From: Staphylococcus canis
GTDB lineage: Bacteria; Bacillota; Bacilli; Staphylococcales; Staphylococcaceae
Assembly (NCBI RefSeq): GCF_016238445.1
Contig: NZ_JABANU010000024.1
Coordinates: forward strand, 1-32,171
Direction: 5' to 3'
Length of the DNA stretch: 32,171 bases
The notes under the pieces are model-generated. The model did no database searches, had not been told where the DNA came from, and saw nothing but the letters and a program-made list of their open reading frames with translations. This document shows, one piece after another, positions 15,421-23,403 of this stretch. Every line of letters starts with the position of its first letter. The stretch's first letter is position 1. Both the position numbers and the translations under genes were made by a program.

Positions 15421-15455
15421 AACGGTTGGTGCGCGATGCATCAACCGTTATTTTA
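15421..15455. terminator. Bidirectional terminator
   Basis: AACGGTTGGTGC (15421-15432) pairs with GCATCAACCGTT (15438-15449), one G-U pair, followed by ATTTTAT on the plus strand. Convergent genes flank it. Confidence 0.85.
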
Positions 15456-15462
15456 TATTCAT

Positions 15463-16020
15463 TTATATCATTGTATTTATGAAATCTGCTGTGGTCATCG
15501 TTTGTCCCATAAGTGGAAAGACATTATCTACTGAGAATTGATGCAAGTGTGCGGCTGGTGCAGTCATCATATCAGTGATAAAAAATTGATGATAGCCATA
15601 TTGATAAGCATCACGCGCCGTTGTGTCGACACCGATATGTGTGGAAATACCGCCTATTACGACTGTATCGATGCCACGACGACGGAGTTGCAGGTCTAAA
15701 TCTGTTCCAAAGAACGCGCTAAAGTGTCGTTTAGCCACAACATAGTCGCTATCACGATAATCTAAGTCCGTCGCAAACTCTGAAAATGCGGCATCATCGT
15801 TATCAGGAAGTTGCACCATGGCGTTGGGATTTAACTTATCCTTGCCATCATGAAACTTTACATGTACAAAGGCGATAAATGCATCATGGTCCCGGAACGT
15901 TTGAATGAGTTGGTTCGCATGACGGATCACTTCACTTGTTTCATGTGGTGCGCCTTCTAACCCAACGATACCTTGTTGTAAATCCACTAAAATTAACGCT
16001 GTACGTTTAAAATCAATCAT
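15463..16020 (-). CDS. Isochorismatase-family hydrolase lacking the usual cysteine
   Basis: 185 residues, alpha/beta/alpha fold. Asp13 (LVDLQQG) and Lys97 (VAKRHFSAF) are the conserved Asp and Lys. At the nucleophile position, where cysteine hydrolases have Cys, the motif reads STHIGVDTTARDA with Gly130. The same HIG arrangement occurs in true isochorismatases such as EntB, which hydrolyse a vinyl ether without Cys. The cis-peptide region GGIS is kept. ATG 16020 is used; a TTG at 16047 overlaps the upstream stop. The RBS GGGG is weak and lies 23 nt after the N-acetyltransferase gene, suggesting coupling. No siderophore genes are nearby, so the substrate is unknown. Confidence 0.82.
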   Translation of the reverse strand: MIDFKRTALILVDLQQGIVGLEGAPHETSEVIRHANQLIQTFRDHDAFIAFVHVKFHDGKDKLNPNAMVQLPDNDDAAFSEFATDLDYRDSDYVVAKRHFSAFFGTDLDLQLRRRGIDTVVIGGISTHIGVDTTARDAYQYGYHQFFITDMMTAPAAHLHQFSVDNVFPLMGQTMTTADFINTMI

Positions 16021-16043
16021 AAGATTACCCCTATCTTTTATAT

Positions 16044-16832
16044 TCAAGTGCTTCTTTTTTCAAGACGTTCAATACGTACGTCCAATCCAAAATATTTTTT
16101 CAATAATGCTCTATAATTATCAGGCGTCACATCTATTTTTTCTTTTTTACCCTGCTTTTGTATCGTCAAATGATTTTCAGACATCGTGACGCGTCCATCT
16201 ACAGTTGGCTTTGTGATTAATAAATGTTGGACGAAGACCGCTTCTGGATCATATTGATTGTAATCAAGCATTTCATTAAAGTACTCAAAAGGTTGATCCT
16301 GATACAGTGCATCATACATCGTCGTCCATGTTCCATCAATATATTTTTGAACATCTATCAATGTATCATTTAACACTGCACGGTAGTCTCCGTTAACGTC
16401 ATGTACAACTCGACTTCCATCTTCCGTAATCGGCATAGCCTGCATTGGAAGATCTCCAAATCCTACATCAGCCACATACACATCATCATCAAAGTGAACT
16501 AACAATGCCATATGCGCACCTCTTTTAGTACGTGCCCCATTTGCTTGGTGCACTGTTCCTGCAATGACAGATGTTTGAAATCCCTTGTCATCCAAATATG
16601 CTTTAAATAGCCCATTCATTTCATAACAAAATCCACCACGATGTTGTGTGACGATTTTTTCAAAAATTGCTTCCGGTTGTCTTGAAATCGGCACTTGATT
16701 CTGCACATCAATCGCTTCAAATGGAATATTCAACATAAATTGACGCATATATTGATTTAACACTTCAACCGTCAGCCCCTCGTGTGCGGTATCATGAAGG
16801 TTCAGTCTCTTTTCAAATTGTGTAAAGTCCAT
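16044..16832 (-). CDS. Arylamine N-acetyltransferase (NAT)
   Basis: 262 residues with the full NAT triad: Cys69 in RGGFCYEMN, His107 in RGAHMALLV and Asp122 in VADVGFG. It transfers acetyl from acetyl-CoA to aromatic amines and hydrazines by a ping-pong reaction through Cys69. The length is normal for the bacterial family. ATG 16832 is preceded by GAGGAGGAG. It is the first gene of a two-gene unit with the isochorismatase-like hydrolase. With azoR at the far end of the window producing aromatic amines, NAT could dispose of them; that link is inference. Confidence 0.92.
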   Translation of the reverse strand: MDFTQFEKRLNLHDTAHEGLTVEVLNQYMRQFMLNIPFEAIDVQNQVPISRQPEAIFEKIVTQHRGGFCYEMNGLFKAYLDDKGFQTSVIAGTVHQANGARTKRGAHMALLVHFDDDVYVADVGFGDLPMQAMPITEDGSRVVHDVNGDYRAVLNDTLIDVQKYIDGTWTTMYDALYQDQPFEYFNEMLDYNQYDPEAVFVQHLLITKPTVDGRVTMSENHLTIQKQGKKEKIDVTPDNYRALLKKYFGLDVRIERLEKRST

Positions 16833-16913
16833 AGTCTCCTCCTCACTATTTTGCTATACTTTCTATACTAAAAGGGATACGTAAGTTTTACAAAAAAACT
16901 ATCTTTTAACGAC

Positions 16914-16951
16914 AAAAAAGCATGAGATAAGAATGTCTTACCTCACGCTTT
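16914..16951 (-). terminator. Terminator after merA
   Basis: On the minus strand AAAGCGTGAGGTAAG pairs with CTTATCTCATGCTTT (two G-U pairs) and ends in TTTTTT. Confidence 0.85.
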
Positions 16952-16962
16952 CATAGCTTTGC

Positions 16963-18291
16963 TTATAATGACACGTTAAATAAATCATTAAATGATTCAG
17001 CCATTGTTGGATGTGTATAAATTTGATCTCTTAATACGGTATAAGATAAGTTTTGATCCATCGCAAGTTTCACAATGTTAATTAACTCTTCTACTTGTGC
17101 ACCGTACAGTGACGCTCCAAGGATGGTACCATCTTTTTTGTTAATGACAACTTTAAATAGACCACGTGTATCATTATTAATTTTATGACGTGGCATCGTT
17201 TTGACTGGCACTTGATTTTCCACAATGTCATACCCTTTAGATTGTGCGTCTGCAGCTGTTAAGCCAACACGTGCTAATGATGGTGTGATAAAGACTGTAT
17301 ACGGTACATGACCTCTATTATCAGTCGTACGTTGACCATCGCCAAACAATTGAGATTTAATGATGCGGAAATCATCTAGTGAGATGTACGTAAATTGCAT
17401 GCCGCCTTTAACATCACCAATCGCATAAATATGAGGTACTGACGTTTGAAGTTGGGCATTCACTTTAATTTCACCACGATCGCCAAGCTCAATGTCTGTA
17501 TTTTCTAGTGCTAAATCTGTATTTGGCTTACGTCCTGTCGCAAGCAACACTGCATCTGCTTCGAATGTTCCTTGTGTTGTCTCTACAGCTGTTGTATGAT
17601 CTTGATCTTTGACAGATTGTGTTTCTGCTTCGAATACAAATTGGATACCTTTTGCTTCTAAATCTGCTTGAATTTCACGTGCAATATCTTGATCTTCTCT
17701 AGCTAAAATACGTTCAGAACGCTCTAAAACAGTCACTTTTGTACCAAACTCTGCAAACATTGACGCAAATTCAAGCGCAATATAACCACCGCCAACAATC
17801 ACAAGGTGTTCCGGTTGTTCTGACAACTCCATAATACCTGTTGAATCATACACGCGTGAAGCCGTATCAATGCCTTCAATTTTTGGAATCACAGGTGTTG
17901 CTCCAGTATTAATAATGATGTGTGGTGCTGTTACAGTATCAACTTCTTGATTTGATGCATCTACTAAAGCGACTTCTTGATTATTTTTAAATTGGGCTTT
18001 GTAATCTAAAACATCTACAGTCGATTCATCAGCTAAATTATGATAGTTTTTATCGTTTAATTGTGAAACGACTGTTTGTTTACGTGCCATCGCATCAGTA
18101 AATGATTGGTCGCGATCTGCATCATGTACTAATGTTTTAGATGGGATACATCCAATATTAATGCATGTGCCACCGTACATTTTTTGTGATTTCTCAATTA
18201 CTGCGACACGTTTACCTTGTTGTGCTGCAACTTTTGCTAAAGTTTTACCGCCTTTACCAAATCCAATAATCACAATATCATATTGTTTCAT
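16963..18291 (-). CDS. merA: Flavin disulfide reductase MerA/RclA type (hypothiocyanous acid reductase family)
   Basis: 442 residues. FAD-binding GFGKGGKT (10-17), redox-active Cys43 and Cys48 in GGTCINIGCIPSKT, NAD(P)-binding VIVGGGYIALEFAS, the second FAD motif YAIGDVKGG and the C-terminal dimerisation domain ending HPTMAESFNDLF. In S. aureus the hypR-merA operon protects against HOCl, and enzymes of this group reduce HOSCN with NAD(P)H. They are not mercuric reductases: the C-terminal Cys pair of MerA proper is missing. ATG 18291 overlaps the hypR stop as ATGA, so translation is coupled. A longer frame starting at 18423 lies inside hypR. Confidence 0.9.
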   Translation of the reverse strand: MKQYDIVIIGFGKGGKTLAKVAAQQGKRVAVIEKSQKMYGGTCINIGCIPSKTLVHDADRDQSFTDAMARKQTVVSQLNDKNYHNLADESTVDVLDYKAQFKNNQEVALVDASNQEVDTVTAPHIIINTGATPVIPKIEGIDTASRVYDSTGIMELSEQPEHLVIVGGGYIALEFASMFAEFGTKVTVLERSERILAREDQDIAREIQADLEAKGIQFVFEAETQSVKDQDHTTAVETTQGTFEADAVLLATGRKPNTDLALENTDIELGDRGEIKVNAQLQTSVPHIYAIGDVKGGMQFTYISLDDFRIIKSQLFGDGQRTTDNRGHVPYTVFITPSLARVGLTAADAQSKGYDIVENQVPVKTMPRHKINNDTRGLFKVVINKKDGTILGASLYGAQVEELINIVKLAMDQNLSYTVLRDQIYTHPTMAESFNDLFNVSL

Positions 18292-18713
18292 TTTTCTTCC
18301 TCCATTGTCATCTCTTTTAAAATATCTTGTATCGTCAATGTATCGTAATACTGTGCGATAATCTCTTGTTCCTCGAGATAATGTTGTCGCATCACATGAC
18401 CGATTTGTTGTGAAATGGGACAATGACTGTCAGTGTGACCTGTAAAAAGACGTCCATGCGCATCAGGTTCATTAAAAAGTTGAAATAACGCTGAAAGTCT
18501 TGTATGCATACCTGTTTCTGTAACACTATAACCGCCATGTGCGCCACGTTTCACATCAATGTAGCCCGCTTCATGCAATCGTGCCATTACACGTCTGAGT
18601 TGCGCGGGGTTTACACATACGCTATCCGACAATACTTGACTATTAAATTGTTCATCGTAATGCTTCGTTAAAAAGGTTAAAACATGGACTGCTGTGTTAA
18701 ATGACAGGTTCAC
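18288..18713 (-). CDS. hypR: Rrf2-family redox-sensing repressor HypR
   Basis: 141 residues, winged helix (QLRRVMARLHEAGYIDVKRGAHGGYSV, 38-64). Cys33 (VCVNP) and Cys98 (HCPISQ) match in place the pair that forms the intersubunit disulfide in S. aureus HypR. There is no Fe-S Cys triplet as in IscR/NsrR. It represses its own operon until hypochlorite-type oxidants crosslink it. The start is GTG 18713, with AGAGGG upstream. The operator-like inverted repeat is at 18734-18760 and merA overlaps by 4 nt. Confidence 0.9.
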   Translation of the reverse strand: MNLSFNTAVHVLTFLTKHYDEQFNSQVLSDSVCVNPAQLRRVMARLHEAGYIDVKRGAHGGYSVTETGMHTRLSALFQLFNEPDAHGRLFTGHTDSHCPISQQIGHVMRQHYLEEQEIIAQYYDTLTIQDILKEMTMEEEK

Positions 18714-18733
18714 ATTGACCCTCTCTTTTCTCT

Positions 18734-18760
18734 ATATAATTGTAACTTTCACAATTACAT
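18734..18760 (-). promoter_or_regulatory. HypR-like operator (12-3-12 inverted repeat)
   Basis: ATATAATTGTAA (18734-18745), spacer CTT, TCACAATTACAT (18749-18760). The arms are complementary at 10 of 12 positions. It overlaps the likely -10 (TATATA, 18738-18733 on the minus strand), as expected for a repressor. The 12-3-12 layout is that described for S. aureus HypR. Confidence 0.75.
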
Positions 18761-18820
18761 TTAATCATACTTCTTTTAAATACGCTATTGCTTTGCTTCA
18801 TTTTTTTCATACCACGCCTC

Positions 18821-19498
18821 TCATTCAAATTCATGATGGTACGCTTTCAAAGTACCGTCCTTCATTTCGTACACTTTGTCACAAAATTGGGTCAGACGCT
18901 CATCATGTGTCACGATAATACAGGTTTTATCGCGCTGTTGACTTTGCGTTTTCAAAATTTCCATCACTGCCATCGCGTTATCTGTATCCAGGGACGCTGT
19001 AGGTTCATCAGCTAAGATTATCGATGGATTAGTATATAATGCTTTCGCAATCGCTACCCGTTGTTTTTGACCCCCTGAGATTTGACTCGGCAACTGATTT
19101 TGGACGTTTTCTAGACCGAGTTGGGCTATCAATGTTTGATACTCCTCTTCTGACATCACGTCTTTTTTATGCTTTTTCAACAATTGAAATTGTTGTTTCA
19201 CAGTTAAAAATGGGACGAGATTTGATGTTTGTAAAATAAAGCCAATCTTTTCCATCCGAATGTGAGACAGTGCTTTTTGTCCCAGTTCTGTAATGTTTTG
19301 ATCGTCAATATAAATGGCACCATCAGTAGGCGTTTGTAACGCACCAGCCATCGTTAAAAAGGTACTTTTACCAGACCCAGATGGTCCGACAATCCCTATC
19401 ATTTCCCCCTGTTCAAAGGTTAATGTTGTTGGTTTTACCGCTTCAATCACTTGGTTCCCATCTTGAAATTGCTTTGTTACATGATTAAACTTCAACAT
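18821..19498 (-). CDS. ABC exporter ATPase (MacB/LolD/HrtA type)
   Basis: 225 residues with Walker A GPSGSGKST, Q-loop FILQTSNLVPF, signature ISGGQKQRVAIAKAL, Walker B IILADEPTASLD and switch THDERL. The TNLVP and DEPTASLD forms mark the MacB/FtsE group that pairs with FtsX-like permeases. It follows the permease gene by 8 nt in the same direction. The substrate is unknown; heme (HrtAB), peptides or lipids are exported by relatives. The RBS is weak (TAGGTGATG), consistent with coupling to the permease gene. Confidence 0.88.
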   Translation of the reverse strand: MLKFNHVTKQFQDGNQVIEAVKPTTLTFEQGEMIGIVGPSGSGKSTFLTMAGALQTPTDGAIYIDDQNITELGQKALSHIRMEKIGFILQTSNLVPFLTVKQQFQLLKKHKKDVMSEEEYQTLIAQLGLENVQNQLPSQISGGQKQRVAIAKALYTNPSIILADEPTASLDTDNAMAVMEILKTQSQQRDKTCIIVTHDERLTQFCDKVYEMKDGTLKAYHHEFE

Positions 19499-19506
19499 AT
19501 CATCAC

Positions 19507-20556
19507 CTACCCTATCGCTTTCAATGGATCGATTTTTCGGATTGTTAGAATTGAGAATAAACTACCTAACAATGACACTATAATGAGTACGACACCAAAT
19601 ATGAGTAAAATAACAGGCTCAAATTTGATCGGGACCGCATCTGGCAAAAAGGCACCCGTGACTAAAGTAAGTCCAAGTCCAATCAGTGTTCCGATTAACG
19701 CTAATATTAATGTTTGAGCCATTACAGCACGCGCGAGATAGCCATTCGTAAAGCCTTGAGCCTTGAGCACTCCAAATAATTCTCGCTTCTGTAATGTGAT
19801 GACATATAAAAATACCCCAATCACAGTCGCTGAAATGATAAATAAGAAGGTAATCATAAAGTTTAATGTTAAATTCTGTGCTTTATATCCCGGTAAACTT
19901 TCCACGAACTGATCAATACCTACGATCTCTAAATCTTTATCAATATGTACCTGTTTCCAATTCGCATCTTTAACCACCACCGCATTTGTTGTATTTTGAT
20001 TTAACATAGGATTGATGTTTTCAATCGTTTGATTACTGCCAAACAATACAGGTGCAGCATTGTACTTTGCACTTTCTGTAAAGCCAACAATCTTCAACGT
20101 TTCATCTGTTTGAGACAACGTTAGGGTATCCCCAATATGAAACCCTTTATCACGTAGCGTTTGGTCAGCGACGACTTCATTCGCTTTATTAAACATGTGC
20201 CCTTCAATTAAAGGTGGTATTAAAAAAGTATGTTGTGCTGTCCCAAATAGTAATGCGTTCTCTTCTTGTTTACCGTTTGAAGCAATCACTGCCGTTTGTT
20301 TCAACGTCGCCGCATCTTTAAATGTACCTTCGACTAAATCTGGATCAAAAATAGATTGCGCGACCGTTTGATTTGCGTCTCGATTTAATACAATCGCATC
20401 CGCATTCCATTTGGAAATGGCTTCTGTATTCATATTGATAAGCCCTTTCGCTAATCCTGATAATAAAAATAATAAATAACTAATCAGAATCAGTACGCCA
20501 ATAATTAAGCTAAACTTGAGTTTATTACGTTTGATTTCATTCCATGCTAGAAACAT
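19507..20556 (-). CDS. FtsX-family ABC exporter permease
   Basis: 349 residues with the four-helix FtsX layout: helix 1 at about 13-37, a 190-residue extracellular domain (about 40-228), then three helices (about 229-255, 278-302, 313-335). The C-terminal motif LKAQGFTNGYLARAVMAQTLILALIG and the end IRKIDPLKAIG are typical. It is the length of HrtB/DevC proteins but I see no close match to HrtB. ATG 20556 with AGAGAGG. It forms a mechanotransmission-type exporter with the adjacent ATPase. Its promoter must lie within the 60 bp after the mrgA terminator. Confidence 0.85.
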   Translation of the reverse strand: MFLAWNEIKRNKLKFSLIIGVLILISYLLFLLSGLAKGLINMNTEAISKWNADAIVLNRDANQTVAQSIFDPDLVEGTFKDAATLKQTAVIASNGKQEENALLFGTAQHTFLIPPLIEGHMFNKANEVVADQTLRDKGFHIGDTLTLSQTDETLKIVGFTESAKYNAAPVLFGSNQTIENINPMLNQNTTNAVVVKDANWKQVHIDKDLEIVGIDQFVESLPGYKAQNLTLNFMITFLFIISATVIGVFLYVITLQKRELFGVLKAQGFTNGYLARAVMAQTLILALIGTLIGLGLTLVTGAFLPDAVPIKFEPVILLIFGVVLIIVSLLGSLFSILTIRKIDPLKAIG

Positions 20557-20615
20557 ATAGACCTCTCTTTGTGTATGACATATTTCTTTTAGTCTACCCT
20601 AATTTATAAGAAAAT

Positions 20616-20648
20616 AAAAAAACTACTGAGGACAATCCCTCAGTAGCT
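20616..20648 (-). terminator. mrgA terminator
   Basis: On the minus strand CTACTGAGG (20646-20638) pairs with CCTCAGTAG (20631-20623) and ends in TTTTTTTATTTT. Confidence 0.9.
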
Positions 20649-20667
20649 TTATCACGTTCATATTGAA

Positions 20668-21111
20668 TTATGCAAGATATGATTTTAACATCCATACGTG
20701 TTTATCAATATCTGTTTTCATACCGATAAACATATCTTCTGTTACATCGTCTTCTGCTTTGCTTGCAACTTCAATAGCTTCTTCAAGTTGTTTAGAAACT
20801 TTAATGAAGTCTTCTGAAAGTTCTTTTACCATTTCTTGTGCTGATAAGTTTTTGCCAGCTTCTTCAACGATAGAAATTTCAAGATATTCTTTTAAAGTTG
20901 CAACTGGGTTACCACCAATTGCTAAAATACGTTCCGCTAAATCATCAACGTATTGACTTGCACTATTGTATAACTCTTCAAATTTTTCATGTAATGAGAA
21001 GAAGTTAGGTCCTTTCACATACCAGTGGAAATTGTGTAATTTTGTAAATAACACTGTCCAGTTCGCAACTTGATTATTTAATACTTTAACAACTTCAGTT
21101 TGATTACTCAT
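20668..21111 (-). CDS. mrgA: Dps-family ferritin-like DNA-protection protein MrgA
   Basis: 147 residues. The dinuclear ferroxidase ligands characteristic of Dps lie in KLHNFHWYVKGPNFFSLHEKFEELY and in the YVDDLAERI helix. Forms dodecamers that oxidise Fe2+ with H2O2 and store iron, protecting DNA. Very similar to S. aureus MrgA as I know it. ATG 21111 with GGAGG 11 nt upstream. The promoter has a PerR box in its spacer, so peroxide control is well supported. Confidence 0.95.
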   Translation of the reverse strand: MSNQTEVVKVLNNQVANWTVLFTKLHNFHWYVKGPNFFSLHEKFEELYNSASQYVDDLAERILAIGGNPVATLKEYLEISIVEEAGKNLSAQEMVKELSEDFIKVSKQLEEAIEVASKAEDDVTEDMFIGMKTDIDKHVWMLKSYLA

Positions 21112-21147
21112 AAATTTTCATACCTCCATAACTACTTTGTAATTATT

Positions 21148-21176
21148 ATTATATTAGATTAATTCTAATTTGTAAA
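21148..21176 (-). promoter_or_regulatory. mrgA promoter with PerR box in the spacer
   Basis: On the minus strand TTTACA (21176-21171), 17 bp, TATAAT (21153-21148). The spacer contains TTAGATTAATTCTAA (21154-21168), matching the Fur/PerR 7-1-7 consensus at 12 of 15 positions. A repressor here would block RNA polymerase until peroxide oxidises PerR. Confidence 0.85.
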
Positions 21177-21512
21177 GTAGTTTTTGCATTTATTTTTCTA
21201 TTACCCTTTCCTTATTATTTCACGCACGTATCAAATAAAGTTTACAAATTTGTCACTTTTAATGTTTTATCAATAAAAATAGCCAATTGATAATAGAGTA
21301 TTTCCGTGATATTCACAGGATGAATCATAAATAATGTTTAAGACACCTCAAGTTATGGTATAAACATTAACGTAAGGTAGTAAAATGTCGATTTATACGG
21401 CATTGATTGGCCTACTATATATCACAAGTATGTTAAACGTGATATATCTTTTATATTATGTTAAGATGAGTTCGAAATTAAAATTTGAAATTCAAAATTG
21501 GAGGTTTATATA
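21177..21512. other. Intergenic region between mrgA and yceI
   Basis: No gene found. ATATATCAC (21417-21425) and GTGATATAT (21439-21447) form a 9-bp inverted repeat with a 13-nt loop followed by CTTTTAT, either a terminator-like hairpin or an operator. TATATT (21452-21457) is a weak -10 candidate. Near the start codon TTCGAAATT and AATTTGAAATT form further short repeats; the TTCGAAAT half resembles one arm of the MhqR operator. Confidence 0.45.
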
Positions 21513-22028
21513 ATGACTAAATTACAATTTGATCCAGTACACAGTTCTTTAGAATTCAAAATTAAACACTTAATGGTATCTACAGTTAAAGGTACTTTCA
21601 GAGACTACACAGTAGATGTTTCTGGTGACGTTAACGACAGCAGTTCTTTACAATCTACAATTACAATCAATGTAGATTCTATCGACACTGGTAACGATGA
21701 CCGTGACAATCACTTAAAAACTGCTGACTTCTTCAACGTTGAAAACCACAACCAAATCGTTTTCAAAACTACAGAAGTTACAGACAGCAAAGTAACTGGT
21801 GAATTAACAATCGCTGGTCAAACACACACTGAAACGTTCGACTTCGAAAACTTCGGTGTAAGCGAAAACCCATTAAGCGGTGGTAAAGTAGCTGGTGTTG
21901 CAGTTTCTGGTAAAATCGACCGTGAAAAATACGGCATCAACTTCAACCAATCATTAGAAACTGGTGGCGTATTATTAGGTAAAACAGTTAGCTTTGAATT
22001 CGATGGTGAATTTGCAATCGAAGAATAA
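21513..22028 (+). CDS. YceI-family lipid-binding-like protein
   Basis: 171 residues without signal peptide. Starts MTKLQFDPVHSSLEFKIKH, the conserved YceI opening (DPxHSxxxFxxxH). SIDTGNDDRDNHLKTADFFN and GELTIAGQTHTETF follow, giving the lipocalin-like beta barrel that binds isoprenoids (polyprenyl quinones in known structures). ATG 21513 with GGAGG 8 nt upstream. Highly expressed codon use (AAC, GAC, GGT). Ends at a strong terminator. Binding of quinone-like molecules would fit the nearby quinone genes, but this is inferred. Confidence 0.88.
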   Translation: MTKLQFDPVHSSLEFKIKHLMVSTVKGTFRDYTVDVSGDVNDSSSLQSTITINVDSIDTGNDDRDNHLKTADFFNVENHNQIVFKTTEVTDSKVTGELTIAGQTHTETFDFENFGVSENPLSGGKVAGVAVSGKIDREKYGINFNQSLETGGVLLGKTVSFEFDGEFAIEE

Positions 22029-22058
22029 TTGCTTAATCATGAACACCGTTTACTATTC

Positions 22059-22100
22059 AAAAGACGAAAATCATGTGCTTCATGATTTTCGTCTTTTTTT
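22059..22100 (+). terminator. Terminator of yceI
   Basis: AAAAGACGAAAATCATG (22059-22075) pairs perfectly with CATGATTTTCGTCTTTT (22081-22097), followed by TTT. Confidence 0.95.
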
Positions 22101-22202
22101 ATAAGATATAGCATTACATAAGGTTGGGATTTTGTACTTTGAAATCAAAAGGACATACGCATTCCAACTTTAATTTACACCTAATTTGACGGAGGCGATA
22201 TT

Positions 22203-23114
22203 ATGTTAAAGTATAAAGATTGGGAAAAGGAAAAAGACACACTACATCGTATAGCACAAATCCTTGGAAAACATAAATTAGCGAGTGCCTTCCAAGAGCC
22301 ACAATGGGCACACGTAATTTTAGACATCACACCGAACGGCTTTTCAACAGGTATGTTGTTCTACAAAGAGCATACGTATAGCATTCATGTTGACCTCGTG
22401 CTACACCGTATTTTAGTTGAGACAGACTTAGGCACAAACGTGATTGATTTAGAAGATGGCAAAACAATCCAACAATATTATAATGAAATTCAATCTTCAC
22501 TTGAGAAATTTGAAATTCATGTCTCAATTAACACGAAACCACAAGAAGTTAAAAATCTCACACCGTTTGAAGAAGACACGATTCATCACTTTTACGATGT
22601 AGAAATCAGTCGCCAAGCTCTACAATTAATGAAGTTTGCGACACGTGCACTTGAGTTTTTCGTAGCGCCATTCCGCGCACGTAAAGTAAAACCAGGCCTA
22701 TTCTGGGGAACTTTTGATATTTCAGCAATCATTAACTACAATACTTTACACGAAATGTTCAAACCATCTCAAGTTATCGAATATGCAGCATTTGACGAAC
22801 ACTTCATTGAATTCGGTTTCTGGTTCGGTGATGATCGTTTTGAAGGACCAACATTCTATGTATTACCTTATCCATTCGTCGATGAAAACTTTACATTCAA
22901 TCAACCTTTAATCGAGGAAGCATATTTCGATAAGAAATTAACAGAATTAATTTACGAACTACCTGAAATGTCACAAGATACAGTGAAACGTATTAATACG
23001 TTCTTCAACCAAGGATTCCAAATCTTTAAAGATCACTTATCATGGGAAAACTGTCAATACTTTGAAATCCCATTAAAAATGAACGACAACCAAATTCAAC
23101 AAAAACCTTTCTAA
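22203..23114 (+). CDS. DUF5996 family protein
   Basis: 303 residues, cytoplasmic, with the DUF5996 landmarks WAHVILDITPNGFSTG, HVDLVLHRILVET, LEFFVAPFRARKVKPGLFWGTFD and FEGPTFYVLPYPF. No known activity. ATG 22203 has GGAGG 5-6 nt upstream. It stands alone: the yceI terminator is upstream and a long inverted repeat downstream. The C-terminal third (about 240-303) extends beyond the conserved core. Function unknown. Confidence 0.8.
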   Translation: MLKYKDWEKEKDTLHRIAQILGKHKLASAFQEPQWAHVILDITPNGFSTGMLFYKEHTYSIHVDLVLHRILVETDLGTNVIDLEDGKTIQQYYNEIQSSLEKFEIHVSINTKPQEVKNLTPFEEDTIHHFYDVEISRQALQLMKFATRALEFFVAPFRARKVKPGLFWGTFDISAIINYNTLHEMFKPSQVIEYAAFDEHFIEFGFWFGDDRFEGPTFYVLPYPFVDENFTFNQPLIEEAYFDKKLTELIYELPEMSQDTVKRINTFFNQGFQIFKDHLSWENCQYFEIPLKMNDNQIQQKPF

Positions 23115-23116
23115 TT

Positions 23117-23186
23117 TATAGAGGTTAATGTTCAATATATTGAGGTTCGGGCCCATGCATCGATAAATGGGGCCTTAACCTCTATA
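23117..23186. repeat. Long inverted repeat after the DUF5996 gene
   Basis: TATAGAGGTTAA (23117-23128) is exactly complementary to TTAACCTCTATA (23175-23186). Inside, GGGCCCAT pairs with ATGGGGCC, giving a two-part stem. No T run follows on the plus strand, so it is not a classical terminator. Confidence 0.65.
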
Positions 23187-23259
23187 TTATGAGTATAATT
23201 TTGAGAAAACTCTTTTTATTGTTATAACTTCATGCAAAGTGGTATATAAGTAATATCAC

Positions 23260-23314
23260 TTGAGCTTTATCAGACGATAAACTATAATAGCTCGTGAAAG
23301 TATAAAAAATATAC
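23260..23314 (+). promoter_or_regulatory. Promoter with QsrR-type operator
   Basis: TTGAGC (23260-23265), 17 bp, TATAAT (23283-23288). GTATA-AAAAA-TATAC (23300-23314) is a perfect match to the GTATA-N5-TATAC site known for the quinone sensor QsrR of S. aureus. It sits just past +1, suited to repression. Confidence 0.75.
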
Positions 23315-23330
23315 CTCAAACTTATGACAC

Positions 23331-23353
23331 GATTGAATACGACATATTCAATC
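23331..23353. repeat. Perfect 9-5-9 inverted repeat in the dioxygenase leader
   Basis: GATTGAATA, CGACA, TATTCAATC. It lies between the QsrR-type site and the start codon. It could be a second operator or an RNA hairpin; no consensus known to me matches. Confidence 0.7.
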
Positions 23354-23403
23354 CTATATGAAAACGATTATAAGGTTTATTTGAGAAAGGAATGAAATCT
23401 ATA

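Noticed and set aside
16963..18291. Mercuric reductase
   Set aside because: Despite the name merA and the GGTCINIGC active site, the C-terminal mercury-binding Cys pair is absent and the partner is HypR, not a mer operon.
21097..21114. Mini-frame ATGAAAATTTATGAGTAA overlapping the mrgA start
   Set aside because: Its ATG is one nt from the GGAGG, too close for initiation; probably chance in AT-rich sequence.
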